Source of the DNA: Thioalkalivibrio thiocyanodenitrificans ARhD 1
GTDB taxonomy: Bacteria > Pseudomonadota > Gammaproteobacteria > Ectothiorhodospirales > Ectothiorhodospiraceae
Length of the DNA stretch: 64,000 nucleotides
Assembly: GCF_000378965.1 (NCBI RefSeq)
Contig: NZ_KB900536.1
Location: 941,583-1,005,582, forward strand
Direction of reading: 5' to 3'
The notes beneath the pieces were generated by a model. It saw only the letters and a list, made by a program, of their open reading frames with translations, did no database searches and was not told the origin of the DNA. Made by a program: the position numbers and the translations under genes. Shown here piece by piece: positions 16,249-26,067 of the stretch (the first letter of the stretch is position 1; each line of letters starts with the position of its first letter).

Positions 16249-17283
16249 TCAGAATGACCGGGGTTGATCGATGCGAGGGAGATCCGCTTCGTACATCATT
16301 TGGCAGAGCTCCTCGAGACTCGTCTTCGCCTCCCAGCCAAGCTCACGCCTCGCCTTCTCCGCATTGCCGATCAACAGGTCCACCTCGGCGGGCCGGTAGA
16401 ATCCGGGGTTGACGCGCACGATCGTCTTTCCCGTCTCCATATCCACCCCCTGTTCCGATTCACCCTCACCGCGCCACTCAATGCCCATGCCCGCCGCCTT
16501 GCACGTCATGGTCACGAAATCCCGCACGTTCTCCGTACGCCCGGTGGCCAGCACATAGGTGTCGGGCTGTTCCGTCTGCAGCATGCGCCACATGCCGTCG
16601 ACATACTCCTTCGCATAACCCCAGTCCCGCTTGGCATCCAGATTGCCCAGCTCCAGCACGTCCAGCTTTCCCCTCTTGATCCGGGCGATGGCATCGGTGA
16701 CCTTGCGGGTCACGAACTCACGGCCACGAAGCGGGGACTCGTGATTGAAGAGGATACCGCTGGCCCCGAAGATTCCGTGGCTCTCACGGTAGTTTACGGT
16801 CATCCAGTGCGCATAGAGCTTTGCCACGCCATAAGGGCTTCGGGGATAGAAGGGGGTACTCTCGTCCTGCGGTACGGTCTGCACCTTGCCGAACATCTCC
16901 GAGGTGCTGGCCTGGTAGAAGCGGATGCCCGGGTTCACGATACGGATCGCCTCCAGGAGATTGACCGCACCCATGCCGGTGATCTCTCCGGTGGTAATGG
17001 GCTGATCGAAGGAGACGGTGACGAAGCTCTGGGCCGCCAGATTGTAGACCTCGTCGACCTCGGCACGTTCCAGCAGGCGAATGCTGGCCGAGAGGTCCGT
17101 TAAGTCATGTTCCACCAGATGCAGGCCGGGATGGTCCTGAATCCCCAGTTCCTCGATTCGCCAGAAGTTGGCCGAGCTGGTCCGCCGATAGGCGCCGAAC
17201 ACCTCGTAGCCCTTCTCCAGAAGCAACTGCGCCAGGTACGCGCCATCCTGGCCGGTAATGCCTGTAATGACTGCCTTTTTCAT
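16249..17283 (-). CDS. gmd: GDP-mannose 4,6-dehydratase
   Basis: 344 residues from ATG 17283 ([18 protein letters not shown]), about 4-9 bases after a GGGGAG ribosome site; ATG 17286 directly before it is equally possible. Motifs: [11 protein letters not shown] for NADP, STSEMFG with the catalytic Thr/Ser-Glu region, and YGVAK (Tyr-x3-Lys) near residue 150. Converts GDP-D-mannose to GDP-4-keto-6-deoxy-D-mannose, the substrate of the adjacent rmd. Typical length. Confidence 0.95.
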   Translation of the reverse strand: MKKAVITGITGQDGAYLAQLLLEKGYEVFGAYRRTSSANFWRIEELGIQDHPGLHLVEHDLTDLSASIRLLERAEVDEVYNLAAQSFVTVSFDQPITTGEITGMGAVNLLEAIRIVNPGIRFYQASTSEMFGKVQTVPQDESTPFYPRSPYGVAKLYAHWMTVNYRESHGIFGASGILFNHESPLRGREFVTRKVTDAIARIKRGKLDVLELGNLDAKRDWGYAKEYVDGMWRMLQTEQPDTYVLATGRTENVRDFVTMTCKAAGMGIEWRGEGESEQGVDMETGKTIVRVNPGFYRPAEVDLLIGNAEKARRELGWEAKTSLEELCQMMYEADLPRIDQPRSF

Positions 17284-17356
17284 CATGACTCCCCTTCCCT
17301 TTTCATCCTGCTGAACCAATGACTTCCATGCGCACCGCGTCGGACTCGCGCCGTAT

Positions 17357-17772
17357 CGATAGGAGCCCAGTACCCTGGGCGATCCTGCCCGCCGGGACCA
17401 AACCCCTTTCGCCCGGAGGACCGGGCTCCTACGCGTGTCCTGCCCTTCCGGTCGGGGCCCAGTCCCCTGGGCGATCCTGCCCGGGCCCGAACCCCTTTCG
17501 CCCGGAGGACCGGGCTCCTACGCGTGCCCTGCCCTCCCGTAGGAGCCCAGTCCCCTGGGCGATCCTGCCCGGGCCGAACCCCTTTCGCCCGGAGGACCGG
17601 GCTCCTACGCGTGTCCTGCCCTTCCTGTCGGGGCCCAGTCCCTTGGGCGATCCTGCCCGGGCCGAACCCCTTTCGCCCGGAGGACCGGGCTCCTACGCGG
17701 CCCTGCCCTCCTGTAGGAGCCCAGTCCCCTGGGCGATCCTGCCCAAACTAAACCCCTTTCGCCCGGAGGGCC
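17357..17772. repeat. Block of REP palindromes (BIME-like)
   Basis: Alternating GTAGGAGCCCAGTCCCCTGG and TTTCGCCCGGAGGACCGGGC units separated by the linker GATCCTGCCCGGGCCGAACC, about five pairs. Two units show GTCGGGGC in place of GTAGGAGC. It occupies most of the 645-base gap between gmd and the membrane-protein operon. I see no gene there. Confidence 0.9.
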
Positions 17773-17928
17773 GGCCCTTCCCGACGAACGGGTTCCATTC
17801 GAGGCATCAAGGCACCGATACACATGGGATACGGCACAGGACTGTTCCCACACAAAAATGCGGCATTCTACCCTCGATACCACGGCGTCGCGACGAACCA
17901 CGTCTCGAGATCGCAACCTGATCCGGGA

Positions 17929-19806
17929 TCACGGCCCCGGTTGGGGGTCCACGGGCCCGGGGATCGGTACGAGCTCATAACCCGTTACCCGCAGTCGATC
18001 ATCACTGGTGACAAAGATCCGGATCTCGGCATCCCGGATCGGGGAAGTCACCGAGACCATGCCTTCGACCACGCCGGCACCCGCATCCGGATGATCCGCC
18101 AACGGAAAGACCGCATGGCGTTCCCGGCCGGTGCCGGACACCAGTTCGACGTGTCCGCCCGCGGCCGCATCGACCTCGCCGAACACGCGAAGCCGGTAAT
18201 CGCCCGCCGGCAGAGTTTCGTAGGGCCCATACAGCAGAAATCCGCGCCGCCCGTCAGACACGACCGCCCCCGCCTCCCTGCGCCCCACCAGGCCCGGCAG
18301 CCGCGCCAGCGCCTCCGCGTCGATCTTGAGGGCTCTGGGCGGCATGGGCGCCAACGCAAGGACCCGATGCCCCCGATCGCTCACCACCCGGGCCTCGCGC
18401 AATTCCAGAGGCGCGATGTAGGTGTTGGCCTGGCGCACGCATTCGGCCACGTCCGCCTTCAGACAGCTGATCCGCAGCACCCCGTCCGCGTCGATCCTCG
18501 CCTGGGCCGCGCGGCGCAGCGCCTCGCCGTTGCCGCTCGCACGCTCGGCCACACCCAGGCTGTCCTCCCCGCGAAGCAAACCCCGCATCACGGCCGCCCA
18601 TGCAAGGTTGAAGTCACCCGCATAGAACGACGTATCGGCCTGTCCAAGTGCGTCCACCCGCTGGATGAATGCATAGTCCTCAAGGGGGACGAATGGCCTG
18701 GCCAGATAGCCCACCACTCCCGCCAGGACAATTCCCGTCAGGGCCGTGCGAAACCCTCTCCCCAGCGGGAGACGCACGCGCGCCAGCCCCAGGGAAATCA
18801 ACATCACCGCCGCGAAGACGACCATGGCGAAATACCGGAAGTGGTACTCGTTGAGGACCACCCACGTACTGCCGGAAAACACCACCAGCCATCCCAGGCC
18901 GAAACCCAGCAGGGCCGCCCCGAGCCGGCCCATGGGCACGGCATCCCGATCCGCGATCCCCGGCGCGTCCCGGCGGGATGACCACCACCACGACCCGGCC
19001 ACCAGCACGAGCACGGCGATGGCATTGACCGTGTACAGGACCTGCAGGATGTTGCCGATCACCCCTGCCATGGCCGCCGGGAGCGAGCTGAAATCAAACC
19101 CGGCGTAGGCCTCCGCCCCGGGGCCGGGATAAAGGCGCGCCACCATGCCCCAGGCCGCAAACACCGCAACCGCCGCCCCCGAAAAGCCAAGTGCACGGCG
19201 ATCCAGCCTGCCCGCCAGCCAGACATGCGTGCCGCCGAGCGCCAATGCCGGCAGGACGACGCTGTAGTTCACACCCGTCGCGACCACCAGCAGCGCCATG
19301 CCTGCCGGCCACGCAAGCCACCGGGGACCTGCGGAAACGAATGCCACATAGGCCAGACCAAGCAGCAGCAGGGAGAGGGTGTACTCCACATGCCAGATGA
19401 CAAAATCAAATACCGCCGCGGGCCTGAACACCAGGAAGACCACCGCCACCACGAGCACGAACAACTCACGTGCACCCGGCAACCCGACGCGGCCACCCCC
19501 TGACGCCAGGCGTGCCGCCTGACCGGTCCAGAATCGAATCATCGCGAAGAAGGCCAGCGCGGGAAACAGCAGGTTGGCGTAGAGATTGGCCGCCGGATCA
19601 CGAATGACGGACGTGAGCAGCGGCCCGACATTTAGCAGCCGGTTCTGTTCCCAGAAGAACAGAGTGACGTTCTGCAACGACATCACGGAATAAAGAATGA
19701 CATCGCCCGAATGTATATCCGGTGCGAAGCGATTCACGGTCAGTGCCGCCAGACCCAGCACCAGGGCCGCATCCAGCCACATCCCATGCCACCGGATCCG
19801 GCCCAT
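17929..19806 (-). CDS. Polytopic inner-membrane protein with C-terminal periplasmic-like domain
   Basis: 625 residues from ATG 19806, which overlaps the preceding stop by one base (TGATG). About ten hydrophobic segments cover residues 10-395 (for example LFVLVVAVVFLVFRPAAVF and LLLLGLAYVAFVSAG), followed by a soluble domain (about 400-620) with a cysteine pair in ISCLKADVAEC. The layout of a GT-C-like membrane half plus soluble tail recalls polysaccharide-modifying membrane transferases, but no family motif is recognised. Last gene of a four-gene operon starting with the UDP-xylose synthase, so a role in modifying or polymerising the glycan is plausible. Confidence 0.72.
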   Translation of the reverse strand: MGRIRWHGMWLDAALVLGLAALTVNRFAPDIHSGDVILYSVMSLQNVTLFFWEQNRLLNVGPLLTSVIRDPAANLYANLLFPALAFFAMIRFWTGQAARLASGGGRVGLPGARELFVLVVAVVFLVFRPAAVFDFVIWHVEYTLSLLLLGLAYVAFVSAGPRWLAWPAGMALLVVATGVNYSVVLPALALGGTHVWLAGRLDRRALGFSGAAVAVFAAWGMVARLYPGPGAEAYAGFDFSSLPAAMAGVIGNILQVLYTVNAIAVLVLVAGSWWWSSRRDAPGIADRDAVPMGRLGAALLGFGLGWLVVFSGSTWVVLNEYHFRYFAMVVFAAVMLISLGLARVRLPLGRGFRTALTGIVLAGVVGYLARPFVPLEDYAFIQRVDALGQADTSFYAGDFNLAWAAVMRGLLRGEDSLGVAERASGNGEALRRAAQARIDADGVLRISCLKADVAECVRQANTYIAPLELREARVVSDRGHRVLALAPMPPRALKIDAEALARLPGLVGRREAGAVVSDGRRGFLLYGPYETLPAGDYRLRVFGEVDAAAGGHVELVSGTGRERHAVFPLADHPDAGAGVVEGMVSVTSPIRDAEIRIFVTSDDRLRVTGYELVPIPGPVDPQPGP

Positions 19807-20402
19807 CAGCATTCATACCCGGGGCTTTCCACGCCGTCCCGAAAGGGGTCGATCAGCGCATCTGAATGCTCGCCCATCAGCAGCCGGTTTCTCGGCAGGA
19901 AATGGAGCCGGTAGAAGCGGCTGAAAGCCGCCAATCGCTCACCTCTCCCGGTCAGTCTGACGCAGTCATCCTCGATCAGGATCGTTCCGGATGCCAGTTG
20001 TTCAGTCAGGCGCACCTGGACCAGCCGATGCTCGGGCATGTACTCATCCACGAAAACCTCCCCGAAGCGATCGAGACGAATCCCGCCGCCACGCTGGTCA
20101 AGCTTTTCCAGGATGTAGAAAGACAGGGAACGGTCGATGACCGTCGGTACCGAGATCGCGAAGGCGTAGGCGGCCAGGATCCAGATCAGGCACAACTGAA
20201 ACTTCTCAAAGATGCTGAGCGGCCAGAACCAGCGCGCCCCGAACAGCACAGCCGCCCCGACCAGACACGCCACCAGCCCGTCAACCAGGGCGCTGTACAA
20301 CACCACATCCACGGTCAGGAACCGCACGTGCACCCAGTGCACCGCCAGCAACGCCAGCAGGAAAACGGCCGTTGCCACCCCTGCGCGCCAAACCTTGATC
20401 AT
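19806..20402 (-). CDS. Small membrane protein of unknown function
   Basis: 198 residues from ATG 20402. Three hydrophobic helices in the first half (GVATAVFLLALLAVHWVHV, ALVDGLVACLVGAAVLFGA, CLIWILAAYAFAISV), then a soluble domain of about 100 residues rich in charged residues. Overlaps the following gene by one base and follows the GT2 gene after 4 bases, so it is part of the operon. The pairing with a DPM1-like GT2 and a polytopic protein suggests a lipid-sugar donor system. No known domain recognised. Confidence 0.7.
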   Translation of the reverse strand: MIKVWRAGVATAVFLLALLAVHWVHVRFLTVDVVLYSALVDGLVACLVGAAVLFGARWFWPLSIFEKFQLCLIWILAAYAFAISVPTVIDRSLSFYILEKLDQRGGGIRLDRFGEVFVDEYMPEHRLVQVRLTEQLASGTILIEDDCVRLTGRGERLAAFSRFYRLHFLPRNRLLMGEHSDALIDPFRDGVESPGYEC

Positions 20403-20406
20403 CGGA

Positions 20407-21432
20407 TCACCCGTCGCATGCCTCCCGTCCATCGCCAGCCTGCTCCGCCCTGCCTGCCGGCGCTGCGCCCATTTCCGGACCGTCCGGCTTCACCAGCACC
20501 GCGTCAATGAACGCCAGGTAAGCCGGGCGGCCCAAGACCCCGCCACCACCGACGCCGGTCCGCATCAGCAACATCCAGGCGAGTACTGCCGTCTGCGCAA
20601 ACAGCAGTGCCACGACACCCAGCGCCACCGGCACCCAATCGGGTATCGCGGCCCCGGCGGTTTTCAGCAGAATGGCACCCGCGCCGACCAGCAGGGACAG
20701 GGCGGCCAGCAGAATGAAGGCCATCCCGATCCTCACCAGCACGGTCTCTCCAAACACCCTCAACGCCCTCGCGCCATGCAGCACCAGTGCGGAGAAACTC
20801 ATTCTGCTCTCACCCGTATAGCGCCGCCCCCGATCGGTCGGACAGCCGGCGATGCGAAGCCCGGAACGCAGCGCACAGGCCGCCACGTGGACCCACAATT
20901 CGTGCATGGCGGCCAGGCGCCGGACAGCAGCCGGGCGAAGCGCCATGAAGTTGCCGAACCCGATCCGCCGCCCGGTGAGCATCCGGAAGGCCCACTTGTA
21001 CACCTGGTAGAACACGCGAAAGCCCGTGCTCTCCTGGCGGCGCCGCCGCTCGGCCACCACCACATCCGCGTCGCCGTGCCCCAGCATATCCAGAAGCGCG
21101 CCCACGCTCGCCGGAATATCTTCCCCATCGGCATCCATGACCACCACCCGCTCCGCGCCGGGCAAGTGGTCCGCGACGTAGTTGAGCCCGATGGCGATCG
21201 CGCGCTGATGCCCCATGTTGCGGGTCAGGCGCAGGACCAGTCCGTCGATCCCCTCCAGGTCGGACGCCTCCAGCGGCTCCCGCACCGATCCGTCATCCAC
21301 CGCCACCACGAACGCCCCCTCGCCCAGCAGGGAACCAAGCTCCGCAAACAACCGGGAGGCGGCCTTTCGATCCTCGTAGACCGGTGTGACGATGACCGTG
21401 CCGATCTTTGCATCCCCGCCTGCCGGCGTCAT
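20407..21432 (-). CDS. GT2 polyprenyl-phosphate sugar synthase with two C-terminal membrane helices
   Basis: 341 residues from ATG 21432, overlapping the UXS stop in ATGA. DPM1/GtrB-like GT2: [13 protein letters not shown] opening, VVAVDDGSV, and [12 protein letters not shown] as the DxD motif, then [14 protein letters not shown]. Two hydrophobic helices near residues 245-320 ([19 protein letters not shown] and [19 protein letters not shown]) match the GtrB group. It would load a sugar onto undecaprenyl phosphate for use outside the membrane by a GT-C protein such as the polytopic product downstream. Confidence 0.85.
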   Translation of the reverse strand: MTPAGGDAKIGTVIVTPVYEDRKAASRLFAELGSLLGEGAFVVAVDDGSVREPLEASDLEGIDGLVLRLTRNMGHQRAIAIGLNYVADHLPGAERVVVMDADGEDIPASVGALLDMLGHGDADVVVAERRRRQESTGFRVFYQVYKWAFRMLTGRRIGFGNFMALRPAAVRRLAAMHELWVHVAACALRSGLRIAGCPTDRGRRYTGESRMSFSALVLHGARALRVFGETVLVRIGMAFILLAALSLLVGAGAILLKTAGAAIPDWVPVALGVVALLFAQTAVLAWMLLMRTGVGGGGVLGRPAYLAFIDAVLVKPDGPEMGAAPAGRAEQAGDGREACDG

Positions 21433-22367
21433 GCCCGCAGAATCCCGCGAAAGTACGCGATCGTCTCCTTCAGGCCGTCCTCCAGCGTCACCGTCGGCGT
21501 CCAGCCCAGTTGATCGCGAACAAGCCCGATATCGGGTCTGCGCCGACACGGATCATCAGGCGGGCGCGGCCCGAACTCGATCCTCGACGTCCCCCCGACA
21601 AGCCGCACGATCGTCTCGGCCAGCTCGAGGATGGTGATCTCGGTGGGATCGCCGATATTCACCGGGCCGGTAAAATCCGGCGGGGTCTCCATCAGCCGCA
21701 TCAGACCGTCGACCATGTCGTCCACGTAGCAGAAACTCCTTGTCTGCTGCCCGTCCCCGAACACGGTCAGGGGCTCCCCCTTGAGCGCCTGCACGACAAA
21801 GTTGCTCACCACCCGCCCATCCTTCATGTCCATCCGCGGGCCGTAGGTGTTGAAGATCCGGGCCACCTTGATGCCCAGGCGATACTGTCGCCAATAGTCG
21901 AAGAACAGCGTTTCGGCGCAGCGCTTTCCCTCGTTATAACAACTGCGCACACCGATCGGGTTTACCCGCCCCCAGTAAGATTCCGACTGCGGATGCACCT
22001 CCGGATCCCCGTACACCTCGGACGTGGAGGCCTGAAGGATGCGCGCCTTGACGCGCTTGGCGAGGCCCAGCATGTTGATCGCGCCGTGCACCGACGTCTT
22101 GGTGGTCTGCACCGGATCGAACTGGTAGTGAACCGGCGACGCCGGGCAGGCCAGATTGTAGATCTCGTCCACCTCCACATAGAGCGGGAACGTGACATCG
22201 TGACGCATGGACTCGAAAAGAGGATTTCCGATCAGATGGGCAACGTTCGACTTCGTGCCGGTGAAGTAGTTGTCGACGCACAGGACGTCATCGCCCCGCC
22301 GCACCAGGCGGTCACAAAGATGGGAGCCGATAAAACCCGCGCCGCCGGTCACCAGAACCTTGTTCAC
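21429..22367 (-). CDS. UDP-glucuronate decarboxylase (UDP-xylose synthase)
   Basis: 312-residue short-chain dehydrogenase, very close to the UXS family. [15 protein letters not shown] at the N-terminus, [22 protein letters not shown], and CYNEGKR (Tyr-x3-Lys) are the UXS landmarks; [11 protein letters not shown] and [12 protein letters not shown] follow. Decarboxylates UDP-glucuronate to UDP-xylose (or its 4-keto form). First gene of a four-gene operon with a GT2, so xylose or a derivative is probably added to the glycan. The native UDP-glucose dehydrogenase is not in the window. Confidence 0.93.
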   Translation of the reverse strand: MNKVLVTGGAGFIGSHLCDRLVRRGDDVLCVDNYFTGTKSNVAHLIGNPLFESMRHDVTFPLYVEVDEIYNLACPASPVHYQFDPVQTTKTSVHGAINMLGLAKRVKARILQASTSEVYGDPEVHPQSESYWGRVNPIGVRSCYNEGKRCAETLFFDYWRQYRLGIKVARIFNTYGPRMDMKDGRVVSNFVVQALKGEPLTVFGDGQQTRSFCYVDDMVDGLMRLMETPPDFTGPVNIGDPTEITILELAETIVRLVGGTSRIEFGPRPPDDPCRRRPDIGLVRDQLGWTPTVTLEDGLKETIAYFRGILRA

Positions 22368-22607
22368 ACATGATCCCCCGCAAGGTCTGGCCCGGCGCGC
22401 CTGAAGACATCGTTCACGATTTCACCCTTCCCGCTGTTCTCGCGGGTTCCACAACGCGTTGCGCATCGCCCGGCCTGCCCGGGCGTTCATGATACGCACC
22501 ATCCCGGGAGCATTGCCAGGGTACGGATCCGACACAACCCATCTTGGACCGGGACGTGATTCCCCTGGATGCAACCAGCACGAAGCGCCTGCAAGCGGAT
22601 CAGCCAC

Positions 22608-22774
22608 ATGTAGGAGCCCGGTCCTCCGGGCGATCAGGGTTTAGCCTGGGCAGGATCGCCCAAGGGACTGGGCTCCTACACGGCGGGGATCAAAGCACGC
22701 GTGTAGGAGCCCGGTCCTCCGGGCGATCAACCCCCACCGCACAGATCGCCCGCGGGAGCGGGCTCCTACGAGGG
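22608..22774. repeat. REP palindrome block upstream of the subtilase promoter
   Basis: Four units: GTAGGAGCCCGGTCCTCCGG at about 22611 and 22702, and the reverse GGGCTCCTAC at about 22670 and 22760. Together with unassigned sequence from 22370 to 22600 it fills the gap before the promoter at 22811. Confidence 0.9.
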
Positions 22775-22810
22775 GTGATCTGGGGGTGCACGGGATGAAC
22801 CTCGCCCCGC

Positions 22811-22838
22811 TTGACCCGCTTTGATCCGGCGGCATAAT
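22811..22838 (+). promoter_or_regulatory. Sigma70-like promoter of the riboswitch-subtilase transcript
   Basis: TTGACC at 22811-22816, a 16-base spacer and CATAAT at 22833-22838. Transcription would start near 22845, just before the riboswitch aptamer. Confidence 0.6.
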
Positions 22839-22849
22839 GTGAATTCAAA

Positions 22850-22945
22850 AGGTTTCAAGGGCAAACTGCGGGTGACCGTAGGGCGCAAAGTCGTGGATCC
22901 CGCGTGAACAGATCGCGGGACAGCCTGGCTACAACCGCCCTCCCG
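22850..22945 (+). promoter_or_regulatory. Cyclic-di-GMP-I (GEMM) riboswitch aptamer
   Basis: The ordered conserved segments of the GEMM-I aptamer are present: AGGGCAAACTGCGGGTGACC (GGCAAAC joining P1 to P1b, with a GTGA tetraloop), then GGGCGCAAAGTC (the GCAAAG segment), a GC-rich P2 hairpin (GATCCCGCG...GATCGCGGG), and ACAGCCTGGCTACAACC, the 3' AGCC-GGCTAC segment. These fold as two side-by-side hairpins that bind one c-di-GMP. It lies between a sigma70-like promoter and the subtilase gene 90 bases downstream. The 22945-23033 stretch contains ACCGGCCGGAG and CCGGTCGG, which could form the expression platform. Covariance-model confirmation was not possible here. Confidence 0.8.
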
Positions 22946-23033
22946 AATTCCTCCTGGCCACGACAGGAAAACCGGCCGGAGAGTTTGCTCCAACACGATA
23001 TTCCTCCCGGTCGGATGGCCCGGATCTCATGAT

Positions 23034-25040
23034 ATGAAACGCACAAACGGCGTCATATTTCGCCTTGCCGCTGTAATCCTCATCGCGGCGCTGGGGTTGC
23101 TCGGCTATACGCTGCCGACCGCCGGCGAGAATCCCCACCTGCCCGCGCTGAGCTCGCATCCGGCATCCGTCGAAACTCCAGAGGAACATCACGCCGCATT
23201 GGTCAACCGGGCGATTGCCGACGGCAACGTGCCCATCCTGGTTCAGCTCGACGTTCATCTGGTACTCGAAGAAAAGCTGCCGGACCATGCCGCCCTCACC
23301 GCGCAGCGCGAACGGCTGCGCAGCATTCAGGAACAGGTCCTGCAACGTCTGTCGGCCGTGCCGGCGCCCGAAGCGGCCCGCGGAATCAAGCGATTCCACC
23401 TCTTTCCCGGCTTTGCCATGCAGGCCAGTGCAGTCGAGATCCAGAAACTGCTCGAAGACCCCAAGGTTGTCCGTATCTTCGAGGACACCCCCGTACCGCC
23501 CCTGCTGGACGACAGTGTGCCGCTGATCGGCGCGGATGGCTCCGGAACCTTCTCCGGATTCACGGGAGACGGGCATGTCATCGCGATCCTCGATACGGGT
23601 GTCGACAAGCACCATACGTTTCTGAGCGGAAAGGTGATCTCGGAGGCCTGTTATTCAAGCACCGTGGAGGCTGATGGCTCCACGTCACTTTGTCCGGACG
23701 GTGTCGCCGAATCCACGGCACCCGACTCCGGCCTGAACTGCCCGGGGAGTATCTCCGGCTGCGATCATGGCACCCACGTGGCCGGCATCGCGGCAGGGAA
23801 AGGCGACACCTTCTCCGGCGTTGCCCGGGAGGCCGAACTCATCGCGATCCAGGTGTTCAGTGAGGTCTCCGGCACCATATGCACGAACCACGGATTGTCG
23901 TCACCATGCATTCTCAGTTACAACTCAGACCTGCTCAAAGCACTGGAAAGGGTGTTCGATCTGCGCAACACCTACGACCTCGCCTCCGTCAACATGAGCC
24001 TCGGCGGGGGCGCCTATCCCAGCGCATGTGACGACAATCCGCTCAAGACACCCATAGACAACCTTCGCGCCGCGGACATCGCAACGGTGGTTGCCAGCGG
24101 CAACAACGGCTTCACCGACGCCATCAGCAGCCCGGCCTGCATCTCCACTGCCGTGAGCGTCGGCAGCACGACCAAGTCGGACATCGTATCGGCCTTCAGC
24201 AACAGCGCGGATCTCCTGGATCTGCTGGCACCGGGCGATTCAATCTTCTCTTCGATACTCGACAACAGCTTCGGCTACAAGTCCGGAACCTCCATGGCCG
24301 CGCCTCATGTGGCGGGTGCCTGGGCCGTGCTCCGGCAGGCACAAAGCGATGCGACGGTGGATACCATTCTGGACGCATTCAAGAGCACCGGCGTCCTGAT
24401 CACCGACACCCGCACCGGCGCGGGTAACCGGATCAAACCGCGTATTCGCGTGGACGCCGCGATCGAGGCCGTCACGACCGGCACGGGTCCCGCGCCCGAA
24501 GAACCGCCCCCGCCCCAGCAGATCAAGACCGGCGAAACCATCGACGGGATCACCGGTGATCAGGGCAGCGAGCGGTATTTCTTCATCGAAGTGCCTGCCG
24601 GCGCATCCGACCTGGTCATCAGCACCTTCGAAGGCACCGGGGACGTGGACCTGTACGTACGCTTCGGCACGCCACCCACCCAGTCGGAGTACGACTGCCG
24701 CCCTTACCTGCCGGGCAATGAGGAAACCTGCGAGTTCTCAACGGCTCCTGACGGCATCTGGTACATCATGCTGCATGGCTGGGACGCCTATGCCGACGTA
24801 AGCCTGACGGCCAGCTATGCATGTGAGCCCGGGCAGATCCTTCAGATTTCCGGAACCGTGATCGATGCCTATTCACTCACCGCATGCCGGACCATCCGCA
24901 CGAGCGGGGATGGCTTTACAGTGAATTCCGATGCCTATGCACAGTTCAGGGCAGGCGAGCGCATTACCCTGTCTCCCGGCTTTCGGGTTCTCCCGGGAGG
25001 AAGCTTCAACGCACGCGTGGATACCGCTCTCGCGCCCTGA
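23034..25040 (+). CDS. Secreted S8 subtilisin-like serine protease with PPC domain
   Basis: 668 residues. Signal peptide (about 1-30) FRLAAVILIAALGLLGYTL, a propeptide-like region (about 50-165), and the S8 catalytic domain with Asp in VIAILDTGVD (~186), His in CDHGTHVAGIAAG (~247) and Ser in GTSMAAPHVAGAW (~420). Residues about 500-600 form a PPC domain (TGETIDGITGDQGSERYFFIEVP region; GDVDLYVRFGTPP). The tail repeats a beta-rich ACRTIRTSGDGF...AGERITLSPGFRV...GGSF motif seen in secreted gamma-proteobacterial proteins. Preceded by a c-di-GMP riboswitch, so expression probably follows the motile-to-sessile switch; the protease is likely exported for matrix or adhesin processing. Confidence 0.92.
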   Translation: MKRTNGVIFRLAAVILIAALGLLGYTLPTAGENPHLPALSSHPASVETPEEHHAALVNRAIADGNVPILVQLDVHLVLEEKLPDHAALTAQRERLRSIQEQVLQRLSAVPAPEAARGIKRFHLFPGFAMQASAVEIQKLLEDPKVVRIFEDTPVPPLLDDSVPLIGADGSGTFSGFTGDGHVIAILDTGVDKHHTFLSGKVISEACYSSTVEADGSTSLCPDGVAESTAPDSGLNCPGSISGCDHGTHVAGIAAGKGDTFSGVAREAELIAIQVFSEVSGTICTNHGLSSPCILSYNSDLLKALERVFDLRNTYDLASVNMSLGGGAYPSACDDNPLKTPIDNLRAADIATVVASGNNGFTDAISSPACISTAVSVGSTTKSDIVSAFSNSADLLDLLAPGDSIFSSILDNSFGYKSGTSMAAPHVAGAWAVLRQAQSDATVDTILDAFKSTGVLITDTRTGAGNRIKPRIRVDAAIEAVTTGTGPAPEEPPPPQQIKTGETIDGITGDQGSERYFFIEVPAGASDLVISTFEGTGDVDLYVRFGTPPTQSEYDCRPYLPGNEETCEFSTAPDGIWYIMLHGWDAYADVSLTASYACEPGQILQISGTVIDAYSLTACRTIRTSGDGFTVNSDAYAQFRAGERITLSPGFRVLPGGSFNARVDTALAP

Positions 25041-25106
25041 ACAAGGTGTCGGGCCCCCTTGCACCTCCATTCTCGAAAGATCCCGTATCGACATCAGGAG
25101 ATCGAC

Positions 25107-25994
25107 ATGTTTCAACCATCCATATCCGGTTCAGTACCCGTCCGCCAAGGGTTGATGGTCTCGGTCCTAGCCCTTGTCGCCATTTTGTACAGCCCCCTTC
25201 CGCAACAGGCGGTACACCAGGCAGGCGCCGGCATCCTGACGCTCGTCGCATCCTCCGCACATGCCAGTGGTGAGATGTATGTCGAACCTGAGGGTGTCGG
25301 AATCGGTACGGCGAATCCCCAGCGTCAGCTTCATTTGGTCGGAAACAATGCGGTTTTCCGTATGGACCGGTCTGCCAACACGGCGGCATTCCTGATGGTG
25401 CGTACCGACGCAGGTGGCACTCCCCTAAAAACCTTCGTGGTCGGCACCAACGCCTCCGGTTCGGACAACGGCGAGTTCATCATCACCGACCTGGGTACCG
25501 CACTCGGGGGCTCCGGAGCCCGACGCCTTACGATTACCAACGATGGCGAGGCACATTTCACCGGCACCGTGCGCGCTCCCGCGTTCGTGCAGACCAGTTC
25601 GGCACGGCTCAAGGACAACGTTGAAACCCTGCGCCACGCGCGCCTCGCCATACAGCAGCTACGCGGGGTTCGATTCTCCTGGAAGGACTCGGGTGAAGCG
25701 TCGTTGGGAGTGATTGCCGAGGAAGTCCAGGCCGTGTATCCGGAACTAGTGGACACCGAGGACGGCATGGCGGCGGCGGTGAACTACTCCGCCCTGGTGG
25801 CGGTGCTGGTGGAAGCGGTCAAGGAACAGCAGACCGTCATGGACGATCAGCAGAAGGAGATTGCCGCCCAACAGGCCCGTATGAAGCTGCTGGAGAACCG
25901 ACTGGCAGAAATCGCGCTATTGAAGGCCCGCTTGGCGGATGTCGAGGACCAGCTCACCCGCGGGCACCTCCAAAGCGCAACACTTTTGGAGTGA
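25107..25994 (+). CDS. Exported protein with S74 intramolecular chaperone domain
   Basis: 295 residues from ATG 25107, six bases after AGGAG. N-terminal hydrophobic segment (GLMVSVLALVAILYSPL), a beta-rich region with VGIGTANPQRQLHLVGNNAVFRMDR typical of fibre-like proteins, then SARLKDNVETLRHA...GVIAEEVQAVYPELV...AVNYSALVAVLVEAVKEQQ, the S74 (endosialidase) chaperone, and a C-terminal coiled coil of about 50 residues. S74 domains help trimeric fibres fold and often cleave themselves off. The gene follows the subtilase by 66 bases and is probably co-transcribed under the same riboswitch. A cell-surface or phage-derived fibre is likely. Confidence 0.85.
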   Translation: MFQPSISGSVPVRQGLMVSVLALVAILYSPLPQQAVHQAGAGILTLVASSAHASGEMYVEPEGVGIGTANPQRQLHLVGNNAVFRMDRSANTAAFLMVRTDAGGTPLKTFVVGTNASGSDNGEFIITDLGTALGGSGARRLTITNDGEAHFTGTVRAPAFVQTSSARLKDNVETLRHARLAIQQLRGVRFSWKDSGEASLGVIAEEVQAVYPELVDTEDGMAAAVNYSALVAVLVEAVKEQQTVMDDQQKEIAAQQARMKLLENRLAEIALLKARLADVEDQLTRGHLQSATLLE

Positions 25995-26067
25995 TGCATC
26001 GCGATCCACGGATGGGGTTGCCACCATGGGGCGGGGCGTCTGAGCTTCCCCCAATAAAACGGACGGT

